Shown piece by piece: positions 16,087 through 22,928 of a DNA stretch of 64,000 nt. The stretch is from contig OY969109.1 of the NCBI GenBank assembly GCA_963698015.1, positions 2,418,001 to 2,482,000 on the forward strand, in the 5' to 3' direction. The DNA is from VAXT01 sp963698015 (GTDB lineage: Bacteria > Actinomycetota > Thermoleophilia > Gaiellales > Gaiellaceae). The notes below the pieces were generated by a model that did not search any database, was not told where the DNA came from, and worked only from the letters and a program-made list of their open reading frames with translations. The position numbers were made by a program, and so were the translations under genes. Each line of letters opens with the position of its first letter. The first letter of the stretch is position 1.

Positions 16087-16154
16087 GTGCCCGACGGGCG
16101 CGACCATCAGGTGGCCGGAACCGTAGGGGAACTTGTTCAGGAGGACAAACGCGC
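16087..16154 (-). pseudogene. relic copy of the HIT gene
   Basis: Sixty-eight bp align with 15219-15286, encoding AFVLLNKFPYGSGHLMVAPV against AFVLLNKFPYASGHLMVAPV in the intact protein. The rest of the HIT gene is absent. The surrounding 15991-16321 holds nothing else recognisable. Confidence 0.8.
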
Positions 16155-16321
16155 AGCTCAGCGCGTCCCCAGGACGCGCGACGTTCCGAGCTTCGATCGA
16201 GCAGAAGCCGCTTGGGCTCTGCGAGAGACCGATGCGAGGGATCATGCGTTGGCCCCCCTGGACGATGTGTCTCAAGTCCACGTCGGTCGCCGTCGCCGAC
16301 CCGTCCAGGAGGTTTGCACCA

Positions 16322-16483
16322 ATGCAGAAGCTCTACACATGGCTCGCGCGAGAAGACGGGCAGACGATGGCCGAGTACGGCGTCGTCCTGGCCGTTATCA
16401 CGATTGCCGTCTTCGGCGCTCTGGCCCTGCTTGCGGGCAACATCACGAACGCTCTGACTCGCGTCGCCGGTTACATCACCTAG
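16322..16483 (+). CDS. Flp-type IVb pilin-like peptide
   Basis: A 53-aa prepilin: a short charged leader (MQKLYTWLAREDG) is followed by QTMAEYGVVLAVITIAVFGA, the hydrophobic N-terminal helix with the conserved Glu five residues after a probable G/Q prepilin-peptidase site. AGGAGG precedes the ATG at 16322. No tad/flp secretion genes are within the window, so it is an orphan pilin. The stop shares CTAG with a possible convergent ORF. Confidence 0.8.
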   Translation: MQKLYTWLAREDGQTMAEYGVVLAVITIAVFGALALLAGNITNALTRVAGYIT

Positions 16484-16683
16484 GCACGACGACCTAAGAG
16501 GGGCCCCGCAGCCCTTGCTGACTTCGCCGCAACGACCTCGTCCCAGTAGGGCCGGGCGAGGTCGGGCGAGGTCTCGTCCCTCAGAACCGCACTTCTAGCT
16601 TCGGCGGTCGCTACGCGCCATCGAGCCAAATGGCCGCGGAGCATCCCCCGCATCGCCGCGCGGCCTTGGCTCTCCAGCACCAA
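16480..16683 (-). CDS. possible small protein downstream of CorA
   Basis: A 67-aa frame starting at TTG 2 nt after the CorA stop and ending in the CTAG shared with the pilin gene. The sequence (GMLRGHLARWRVATAEARSA, ARPYWDEVVAAKSARA) has no recognised motif. Only its position argues for it. Confidence 0.25.
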   Translation of the reverse strand: MVLESQGRAAMRGMLRGHLARWRVATAEARSAVLRDETSPDLARPYWDEVVAAKSARAAGPLLGRRA

Positions 16684-16685
16684 TC

Positions 16686-17687
16686 TCAGAGCCAGCGCTT
16701 GTAGCGGAAGTAGGCGAGCATGGCCGCGATCAGGGCGACCGAGGCCCCGATGATGATCCAGAACTCCAGAGCGGAGCCGGTCGCCGGGCTGCCGCCGCCC
16801 GGGAGCCCGACATTCATGCCCCAGAGGCTCGCGATCAGCGTCGCGGGCAGGAAGACGATGCTGAATACGGTCAGGATGCGGAGGACGTCGTTGAACCGGT
16901 GCGAGAGCACCTGCTCATTCGTCGTTTCCAGCGCCTCGACGACCTCCTTGTAGTTGTCGAGCAGGTCCCAGATGCGCTCGGAGGCGTCGACGAGGTCGTC
17001 GAAGTAGAGCTCGAGCTCCTCGGGCAGGAACCGCTCGACGCGCCGCTCCAGCAGGCGGAGCGCAGGGCGCTGCGGCTTGATGATCTTGCGGTAGGAGATG
17101 ATCTCCTGCTTCGCGTTCGAGATGTCGCGGACGGCCTCCTCGGAGCGGCCCTCGAGCACGTCGTCCTCGATCGAGTCGAGCTTGAAGCCGATCTTGTCGA
17201 GGATCGGGAAGCAGTAGTCGAAGAGATCGTCGAGCACGTGGTAGAGCAGGTAGCCGGAGCCCTTCGAAAAGAGGCTCTCCCGCAGCTCGGGGTCGTCGGC
17301 ACAGCGCTGGAAGAGCCGGCTCACGGGCAGCAGCTCGACCGTCGGCAGCGTGACGAGGTAGCCCTGGCCGAGGAAGAAGTCGAGCTCGGCGGCGTTCAGC
17401 CGCTGCACGGCCTTGTCGTAGAACGGGAAGTGGAGGACGCCGAAGAGGTACTCCGGGTACTCGTCGATCTTCGGCCGCTGGCGCTTCGAGAGCACATCCT
17501 CGACGTCGAGGGCGTGCCAGCCGATCCGCTCGGCGAGCTCGGTCGCGACCTCGGGCTCGGGCGCGTCGAGGTGGATCCAGATGAGTCCGTTGGCGGAGAG
17601 CTCAGCCGGCTCGCGGCGAGCGGCGGCGACCGGTTCCTCGGCGCGGGTCCGCGAGCGCGGGCGCTTGATGCGGGGCAGGCTGGGCAT
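16686..17687 (-). CDS. corA: CorA-family magnesium/divalent cation transporter
   Basis: A 333-aa channel-type transporter. A long cytoplasmic domain (VLSKRQRPKIDEYPEYLFGV, FLGQGYLVTLP) is followed by the stalk helix and two C-terminal membrane helices. The GMN signature occurs as SLWGMNVGLPGG after the first of these (FLPATLIASLWGMN). It probably carries Mg, Co or Ni as a pentamer. It may share a message with the upstream rRNA methylase gene, 24 nt away on the same strand. Confidence 0.93.
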   Translation of the reverse strand: MPSLPRIKRPRSRTRAEEPVAAARREPAELSANGLIWIHLDAPEPEVATELAERIGWHALDVEDVLSKRQRPKIDEYPEYLFGVLHFPFYDKAVQRLNAAELDFFLGQGYLVTLPTVELLPVSRLFQRCADDPELRESLFSKGSGYLLYHVLDDLFDYCFPILDKIGFKLDSIEDDVLEGRSEEAVRDISNAKQEIISYRKIIKPQRPALRLLERRVERFLPEELELYFDDLVDASERIWDLLDNYKEVVEALETTNEQVLSHRFNDVLRILTVFSIVFLPATLIASLWGMNVGLPGGGSPATGSALEFWIIIGASVALIAAMLAYFRYKRWL

Positions 17688-17711
17688 CGGTACTGAGGGG
17701 GTCGTCCGCCG

Positions 17712-18497
17712 TCATCGGTCTATTCGCCATCGTACCCCCGAAGCCTCGCGCCTGAGCGCCGCATAGACACTTGCCCACTGGCACGCGTCGAGGTCGCGGG
17801 GCCTCGCGTTGCGGCTGAAGCCGAGGGTTGCTGCGAGCCGCTTCACCTGGAGCGGCGTGAGCACGCTGCGACGGACTTCGGTCGGCGCCTGAAACGCGTC
17901 CGACAGGAAACGCCAGTACCGCTGCGACTCGGTCGTCGGCACGAGCGGATGCGCGCGCCGCGTGAAGCGGAGGACGGCGCCGTCGACGCTCGGCGGCGGC
18001 GCGAACGCGGTCCGGTCGAGGCGCCTCGCGATCTCCAGCTCGTAGAACGCGCGCCAGTAGGCGCCCTCCAGCGTCGCCGGCCAGATCGCGGCGTGCTTCT
18101 CGGCGAAGCCCCACTCGACGATCACGTCGGCGCGGGCGACCGTCCCGCGGAGCAGGTGGCTCAGGATCGCGCCCGAGCCCGCGAAGGGCAGGTTCGCGAC
18201 GACTGCGAAAGGCCCTTCGGGAAGGCTCCAGTCGAGGACGTCGGCCTCGACGACCGAGACGTCGCCTCCGAACCGGGCCTGCAGCCCAGCCGCCAGGGAC
18301 GCGTCGCGCTCGACCGCGACGACATGCGCGCCGGCCTCGAGCAGAGCCCGTGTGAGCACGCCTGTGCCGGCCCCGACGTCGACGACGAGGTCATCGCCTG
18401 CGACTCCGGCCTCGCGGACGAGAGCGGCTGCCAGTCTGCTGCTACGGAGAAAGTGCTGGCCGCGAGCGCTCCGGGAGGAGCGTCTTCGGACGGCCAC
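17712..18497 (-). CDS. rRNA adenine dimethyltransferase, Erm/KsgA family
   Basis: A 261-aa SAM-dependent methylase. It has RGQHFLRS before the fold, VVDVGAGTGVLTRALLEAG (SAM loop), VEADVLDWSLP, and the target motif VVANLPFAGSG. NLPF and the short RSSRSARGQHFL leader resemble actinobacterial Erm enzymes that dimethylate 23S A2058, whereas KsgA normally has NLPY and a longer C-terminal domain. The alternative is a divergent KsgA. If Erm, it would give macrolide-lincosamide-streptogramin tolerance. Confidence 0.8.
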   Translation of the reverse strand: MAVRRRSSRSARGQHFLRSSRLAAALVREAGVAGDDLVVDVGAGTGVLTRALLEAGAHVVAVERDASLAAGLQARFGGDVSVVEADVLDWSLPEGPFAVVANLPFAGSGAILSHLLRGTVARADVIVEWGFAEKHAAIWPATLEGAYWRAFYELEIARRLDRTAFAPPPSVDGAVLRFTRRAHPLVPTTESQRYWRFLSDAFQAPTEVRRSVLTPLQVKRLAATLGFSRNARPRDLDACQWASVYAALRREASGVRWRIDR

Positions 18498-18521
18498 GAT
18501 AAACCGCCGTGGTCATGCGAT

Positions 18522-18803
18522 TCATTCTAGTGCCGCGTCGACGGCGATCTCGATCGTGCGCGTCCCGCTCAGGTCGAGCCACGTTCTCGTCTCGGAGCGG
18601 ACGATCCGGATCATGACCGCGCCGCACGAGCGGCAGCGCCCGACGACTCCGGGCGCGTGCACGTAGACGTCGAGCGTCGCCACGTGGCCCTCGGCCCCGC
18701 ACGAGGCGCACACTCCGGTGGAGCCGGTCAGATCCGTGCCGAACAGCTCGATCAGCAGCCCGCCGATCGCGTTGCCGTCGAGCTTCATGTCCTCGACCCT
18801 CAT
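18522..18803 (-). CDS. DUF6510-like zinc-ribbon protein
   Basis: A 93-aa protein with two CxxC pairs: VCASCGAEGHVATLDVYV and GRCRSCGAVMIRIV, a zinc-ribbon arrangement. Residues 5-25 (DMKLDGNAIGGLLIELFG) match the short family found beside sulfite-oxidase-like genes. Its ATG overlaps the flavin reductase stop (ATGA). Its role is unknown; a structural or electron-transfer accessory of the neighbouring redox pair is inferred from the gene order only. Confidence 0.75.
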   Translation of the reverse strand: MRVEDMKLDGNAIGGLLIELFGTDLTGSTGVCASCGAEGHVATLDVYVHAPGVVGRCRSCGAVMIRIVRSETRTWLDLSGTRTIEIAVDAALE

Positions 18804-19537
18804 CCCGTCGCTCCGAATCGTTCCGTGCGGATCGACAGTGCCGGATAGCCCATCGCGACGAGGCCGTCCGCGGCCGTGTCCACGAACCGCGTCGAGCCGC
18901 AGACGAAGACGCGCGGCCCGTCCGCAGCGGGCCAGGCGACCTCACCGAGCATCTCCTCGTCGATGCGCCGCGCGTATCCCGTCCAGCCGGGAGGTTGCGA
19001 GCGCGTCAGCGTGTGGAAGACCTCGAGGCCGTCGGCCGGATCGTCGAGCTCCGCCCGATAGATGACGTCCTCGTAGCTGCGCGACGAGTAGAGAAGCCGT
19101 GTCGGCGTGCGGCTGCCGATGCTCGCGCGGTGCCGGATCATCGACATCAACGGCACGACGCCCGAGCCGCCGGCGACGAGCAGGACCGGAGCATCGCCCG
19201 AGCCGTCCCAGACGAAGTAGCCGCCGATCGGCCCGCGGATCTCGAAGCGGTCTCCCGCGCGCAACTCGTCGACGAGGTAGGGGGAGACCTCACCGTCCTC
19301 GAGCCGCTCGACAGTGATCGCGAGCGGGCCGCCCGGCGCGGAGGCGATCGAGTAGCTGCGCTCGGCCTGGTAGCCGTCCTCGGCCGTCAGGCGAACGTCG
19401 ACGTGCTGGCCGGCTCGGTGACCCGACCACCCGTCAGCCCCGAGGACGAGCGTCCGCACCCGCGGCGTCTCCTGGACCGCGTCCGCGACCTCGGTGAGGA
19501 GCCACGTCAGTCGCCCCAGTAGCGCTGCTCCAGCCAC
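18800..19537 (-). CDS. FAD/NAD(P)-binding ferredoxin-reductase-like oxidoreductase
   Basis: A 245-aa flavoprotein. QAERSYSIASAP is the FAD-binding RxYS motif, GGYFVWDG fits the second strand, VLLVAGGSGVVPLMSMIRH is the nucleotide-binding loop, and VFVCGSTRFVD ends the NAD(P) domain. No [2Fe-2S] motif follows. GTG 19537 overlaps the upstream sulfite-oxidase-like gene by 31 nt. It probably passes electrons between NAD(P)H and the molybdoenzyme. Confidence 0.85.
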   Translation of the reverse strand: MAGAALLGRLTWLLTEVADAVQETPRVRTLVLGADGWSGHRAGQHVDVRLTAEDGYQAERSYSIASAPGGPLAITVERLEDGEVSPYLVDELRAGDRFEIRGPIGGYFVWDGSGDAPVLLVAGGSGVVPLMSMIRHRASIGSRTPTRLLYSSRSYEDVIYRAELDDPADGLEVFHTLTRSQPPGWTGYARRIDEEMLGEVAWPAADGPRVFVCGSTRFVDTAADGLVAMGYPALSIRTERFGATG

Positions 19538-20106
19538 GGGTCTCCACGGAGGTGGTAGCCGTTCGATTCCCAGAAGCCGGGCTCGTCCTCGTCGCGCAAG
19601 TCGAGCCCGCGCACCCACTTCGCGCTCTTCCAGAAGTAGAGATGGGGGACGAGCAGCCGCGCGGGGCCACCGTGCTCCGGGTCGAGCGGCTCGCCTTCGT
19701 AGACGTACGCGACCCACGCCTTGCCGTCGGTCACGTCCTCGAGCGGCAGGTTCGTCGTGTACCCGCCGTCGCAGAACGCCATGAGAAACGCCGCGTCGTG
19801 CTCGACCGCGTCGAGCAGCGTGTCGACGGCCACGCCTTCCCAGGTCGTGTCGAGCTTCGACCATTTCGTGACGCAGTGGATGTCCTTCGTGACCGTCTCG
19901 CTCGGGAGCTGTCGGAACTCGTCCCACGTCCAGCTCACCGGCTCCGATCCGCCCGTGATCTCGAACGTCCACTCCTCTAGCGGCCTGTGCGGTGTCGGTC
20001 CGGCCGAGAGCACCGGGAAGTCGTCGGTCAGGTACTGGCCCGGCGGAACCCGATCGGGAGGGCCCTCGTGTCCGCGCCCGCGGAATCCCCGCGAGATGAT
20101 GCTCAC
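19507..20106 (-). CDS. sulfite-oxidase-like molybdopterin oxidoreductase
   Basis: A 199-aa protein of the sulfite oxidase / YedY catalytic fold. KDIHCVTKWS holds the cysteine that ligates molybdenum, followed by DTTWEGVAVDTLLD, AFCDGGYTTNLPLED and GGPARLLVPHLYFWKSAKWV, all typical. There is no Tat signal, so it is probably cytoplasmic. With the downstream flavoprotein and the zinc-ribbon protein it forms a three-gene unit. The substrate is unknown. Confidence 0.88.
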   Translation of the reverse strand: MSIISRGFRGRGHEGPPDRVPPGQYLTDDFPVLSAGPTPHRPLEEWTFEITGGSEPVSWTWDEFRQLPSETVTKDIHCVTKWSKLDTTWEGVAVDTLLDAVEHDAAFLMAFCDGGYTTNLPLEDVTDGKAWVAYVYEGEPLDPEHGGPARLLVPHLYFWKSAKWVRGLDLRDEDEPGFWESNGYHLRGDPWLEQRYWGD

Positions 20107-20140
20107 GCGCGAATCCTTCCAGCTTTCGTAACTGAGCGCG

Positions 20141-21070
20141 TTACCGGGACCCGGAGGAGGCGTACCAGGGGGCGCCCTGCAGCACCCGGTGCGCGCGCAG
20201 CACCCGGTGTGCGCGGTACCGGGCGACGATCGTGCCGACGCCGTTTCGGTAGGCGATGTGGGTCGCCGCGCCGCTCAGGAGACGCTTGCGCGTCGGGCTG
20301 AGCGGTAGTGCGTCGATCGCCGGCAGCGCGAGCTTGAGCAGCCGTGGCGCGGGGGAGGATCGCCGATTTCGAGCCCGCTCGTCGAACAGCACCGGATGGC
20401 GGGCGCGAAGCCTCTCGATGCGCTCCGAGTGGCGCTGCGATGACCGGGAGAGCCGTCGACCGGTCTGCACCCGGTAGTGCGCGGTCACCTCGGGGATCCC
20501 GATGCCCTTCCAGCCGCGCTCGGCCAGCGACATCCAAAGGTCCCAGTCCTCGTAGCCGCCGGGGAGCTGCCAGCCGCCCACCTCGAGCAGCGCCGTGCGC
20601 CGGTAGAGCGAGCAGATCGGCAGGTGGTTCTGGTAGCTGACCTGCCACGGATCGATCGTCGGTCGGCTGCGGTGCACATGCTCGAGGTCGCCGAAGCTCT
20701 GGATCGACCCCCAGGCCGCGGCCGCCTCCGGGTGGCGGTCGAGGACGTCGCTCAGCCGGCTCAGGCCGCCGGGAGCGAGCAGGTCGTCGGCGTCGAGTGG
20801 GAACACATAGTCGGAGCCGGTCGCGCGCACGCCGGCCATTCGGGCAGGGGCCGGGCCTGCGTTCACCTGCCGGACGACTCGGGCGCCGGCCGCTTCCAGG
20901 CGTTCCGTGAGGGCGATCGTCGCAAGATCTGTGGAGCCGTCGTCGACGACGATGATCTCGGCGGGGACGTCCTGGTGCTGCGCGGATGCGACCGCCTCCG
21001 CGAGCGTCGCTCCGTCGTTGAAGCACGGGATGACGACGGCGACCGACCCGGGAGCGCGTTTCTGTGCCAC
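20141..21070 (-). CDS. family 2 glycosyltransferase
   Basis: A 309-aa GT-A fold enzyme. VAVVIPCFNDGATLAEAVAS begins the fold, EIIVVDDGSTD and VFPLDADDLLAPGG carry the nucleotide-sugar and metal-binding aspartates (DxD), and GGYEDWDLWMSLAERGW is the ED/W acceptor motif. It probably adds sugars to a surface polysaccharide or protein. TAGCCT lies 9 nt before its GTG. It stands alone, with no other polysaccharide genes nearby. Confidence 0.9.
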   Translation of the reverse strand: MAQKRAPGSVAVVIPCFNDGATLAEAVASAQHQDVPAEIIVVDDGSTDLATIALTERLEAAGARVVRQVNAGPAPARMAGVRATGSDYVFPLDADDLLAPGGLSRLSDVLDRHPEAAAAWGSIQSFGDLEHVHRSRPTIDPWQVSYQNHLPICSLYRRTALLEVGGWQLPGGYEDWDLWMSLAERGWKGIGIPEVTAHYRVQTGRRLSRSSQRHSERIERLRARHPVLFDERARNRRSSPAPRLLKLALPAIDALPLSPTRKRLLSGAATHIAYRNGVGTIVARYRAHRVLRAHRVLQGAPWYASSGSR

Positions 21071-21130
21071 CGTCGTTCGAGGCTAGGAGCACGTGCTCGC
21101 CCCGTGGGAGGCGAACTGGTGAGCGTGTTG

Positions 21131-21601
21131 TTACGGAGTTGTCGCCAGGGCGATGCGCTCGAGCGCGTCGACGACCTCGTCGATGGGGGCGCGCGTGTCG
21201 ATCTCGGCAGTGGCCCCGCGGCGAAGCAGCGGCTCGACGGTCGCGAGGTCGCTCAGAATCCGCGCGCGTTCCGCATCCGCCTTGCCGAAGTCGTTCGTCC
21301 CGCGTGTCGCGACGCGCTCGAGGATCACCTCAGTAGGAGCGCTCAGCAGCACGACCGCGTCGAACCGCGGATAGAACCTTCCCTGGTTGGCGACACAACC
21401 CGAGACGAAGAGGACGCCCTCCTGGTGTCCCGCGAGGAGCTCGCCCATCTGGTCCTCGCGCCAGAGCCGCTCTGAGTTGGGCGCCTCCGTGATCCAGTTG
21501 CCGTGGTCCGTGTCCACGACCTCGTGTCCTCGGCGCGCGAGTTCGGCGAGGGCAGAGGACTTCCCCGTGCCGGACATGCCGGTCACCAGCACGACCGTCA
21601 C
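21131..21601 (-). CDS. P-loop nucleotide kinase-like protein
   Basis: A 156-aa ATPase with LVTGMSGTGKSSAL as Walker A. VLFVSGCVANQGRFYPRFDA and VVLLSAPTEVILERVATR are the later nucleotide-kinase motifs. It resembles shikimate- or gluconate-kinase-type proteins; the substrate is not evident. It follows the MFS gene after 3 nt, so they are co-transcribed. Confidence 0.82.
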   Translation of the reverse strand: MTVVLVTGMSGTGKSSALAELARRGHEVVDTDHGNWITEAPNSERLWREDQMGELLAGHQEGVLFVSGCVANQGRFYPRFDAVVLLSAPTEVILERVATRGTNDFGKADAERARILSDLATVEPLLRRGATAEIDTRAPIDEVVDALERIALATTP

Positions 21602-21604
21602 GAC

Positions 21605-22879
21605 CTAGCCGGGCGCCTCGGCCAGGGTCGGCGTCACTGCGTCGTCGTGCGGGACGCGTTGCAGGTGGGCCGGGATGTAGCGCTCGATGCGGAGCACGCC
21701 GACGGTGGCGATCACGCACACCAACGAGGCGAGCGGCCAGAGCGCGAACGGCGCGCCGGCGAGGATGAAGCCGCCGAGTGCCGGCCCGACGAACCCGGCG
21801 AGCCCCCACGAGAGGCTGTGCACGGCGAAGTAGCGGCCGCGCAGGTGCGGCGAGCCGATGTCGGAGACGAGCGCCTGGTGGGCAGGCCCGTGGAAGCACT
21901 CGCCGACCCCGAGCATGATCGCCGCGAAGGCGATGATCAGGAACGCCGTCCCGGCAGTGAACCAGTAGCCGCCCGCGTCGACGAGCAACCAGGCGACGGC
22001 CCACAGCGCCGGCATCAGCGCGAGTGCGCGCATCCGGCGCCGTCCCTCGATCCAGCGCGAGATCGGAAGCTGCGCGAGCACGATCGCGATCGTGTTGACG
22101 AAGAAGATCGCGCCGATCTGACGCTCGCTCAGGCCGGCCTGGTCGCGCGCGAAGGCGGGGAGGAGGGTGAAGAGCGAGTACCCCGCCGCCACGAACAGGA
22201 AGTTCAGCGTCCAGAGGCCGAGGAACGTCTTGTGCCGCAGGACGGCCGCGTAGGTGGCGGGCGTGTCTCCGACCTCGTCCTCCGGCACACCGGGATCGGG
22301 GACGAACGCGAGCACTCCGACGTACGCGAGGAACGTGAGCGCGTCGAGGACGAACAGGACGGTGAACGTCGTCGGATTGCCGACGACGGCGATCCAGCCC
22401 GCCGCGAGACCGCCGAGGCCGATTCCCAGGTTCATCGTCACGCGCTGCTGAGCGAAGGCTGCATGTCGGCGAACCGCCGGGGTCAGCCGCGAGATCAGCG
22501 TCGACTGGCTCGGCCAGAAGCCCGCGCTGCCCGCTCCCTCGATCGCGACCAGGACGAACGCCTCCCACGGCACGCGCACGAGCGGCAGCAGCCCGTAGCC
22601 GATTGCCTGGAGGACGAGCCCGCCGGCGAGCGTCGGCCGTGCTCCGACCCGGTCGATCAGCGGCCCGGCCAGGATGCCCGCGGCGAGCTGCGCGAGCGAG
22701 GAGACGGCGACGATCAGCCCGGCCGTCCCGAGCGAGAACCCGCGGACGTTGTGCAGGTAGATGACGAGGAACGGCAGCGCGAGCCCGTTGCCGAAGGAGT
22801 TCATGAGCCCGCCGACCTGGAGCAGCCACACGGGCAGCGGGAGGCGGGGGTTCAGGCTCCGCAGGTACCCGGACGGCAT
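21605..22879 (-). CDS. MFS transporter
   Basis: A 424-aa permease with about twelve hydrophobic segments. The loop 2-3 region reads GPLIDRVGARPTLAGG, a recognisable form of the major-facilitator motif A. It resembles small-drug efflux MFS proteins, but no substrate can be inferred. It lies first in a two-gene unit with the P-loop kinase. Confidence 0.88.
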   Translation of the reverse strand: MPSGYLRSLNPRLPLPVWLLQVGGLMNSFGNGLALPFLVIYLHNVRGFSLGTAGLIVAVSSLAQLAAGILAGPLIDRVGARPTLAGGLVLQAIGYGLLPLVRVPWEAFVLVAIEGAGSAGFWPSQSTLISRLTPAVRRHAAFAQQRVTMNLGIGLGGLAAGWIAVVGNPTTFTVLFVLDALTFLAYVGVLAFVPDPGVPEDEVGDTPATYAAVLRHKTFLGLWTLNFLFVAAGYSLFTLLPAFARDQAGLSERQIGAIFFVNTIAIVLAQLPISRWIEGRRRMRALALMPALWAVAWLLVDAGGYWFTAGTAFLIIAFAAIMLGVGECFHGPAHQALVSDIGSPHLRGRYFAVHSLSWGLAGFVGPALGGFILAGAPFALWPLASLVCVIATVGVLRIERYIPAHLQRVPHDDAVTPTLAEAPG

Positions 22880-22928
22880 CGCGACAGCTTCACACAGCGA
22901 CCGTCACGAGAGCGACGGCCGCCCGGCC

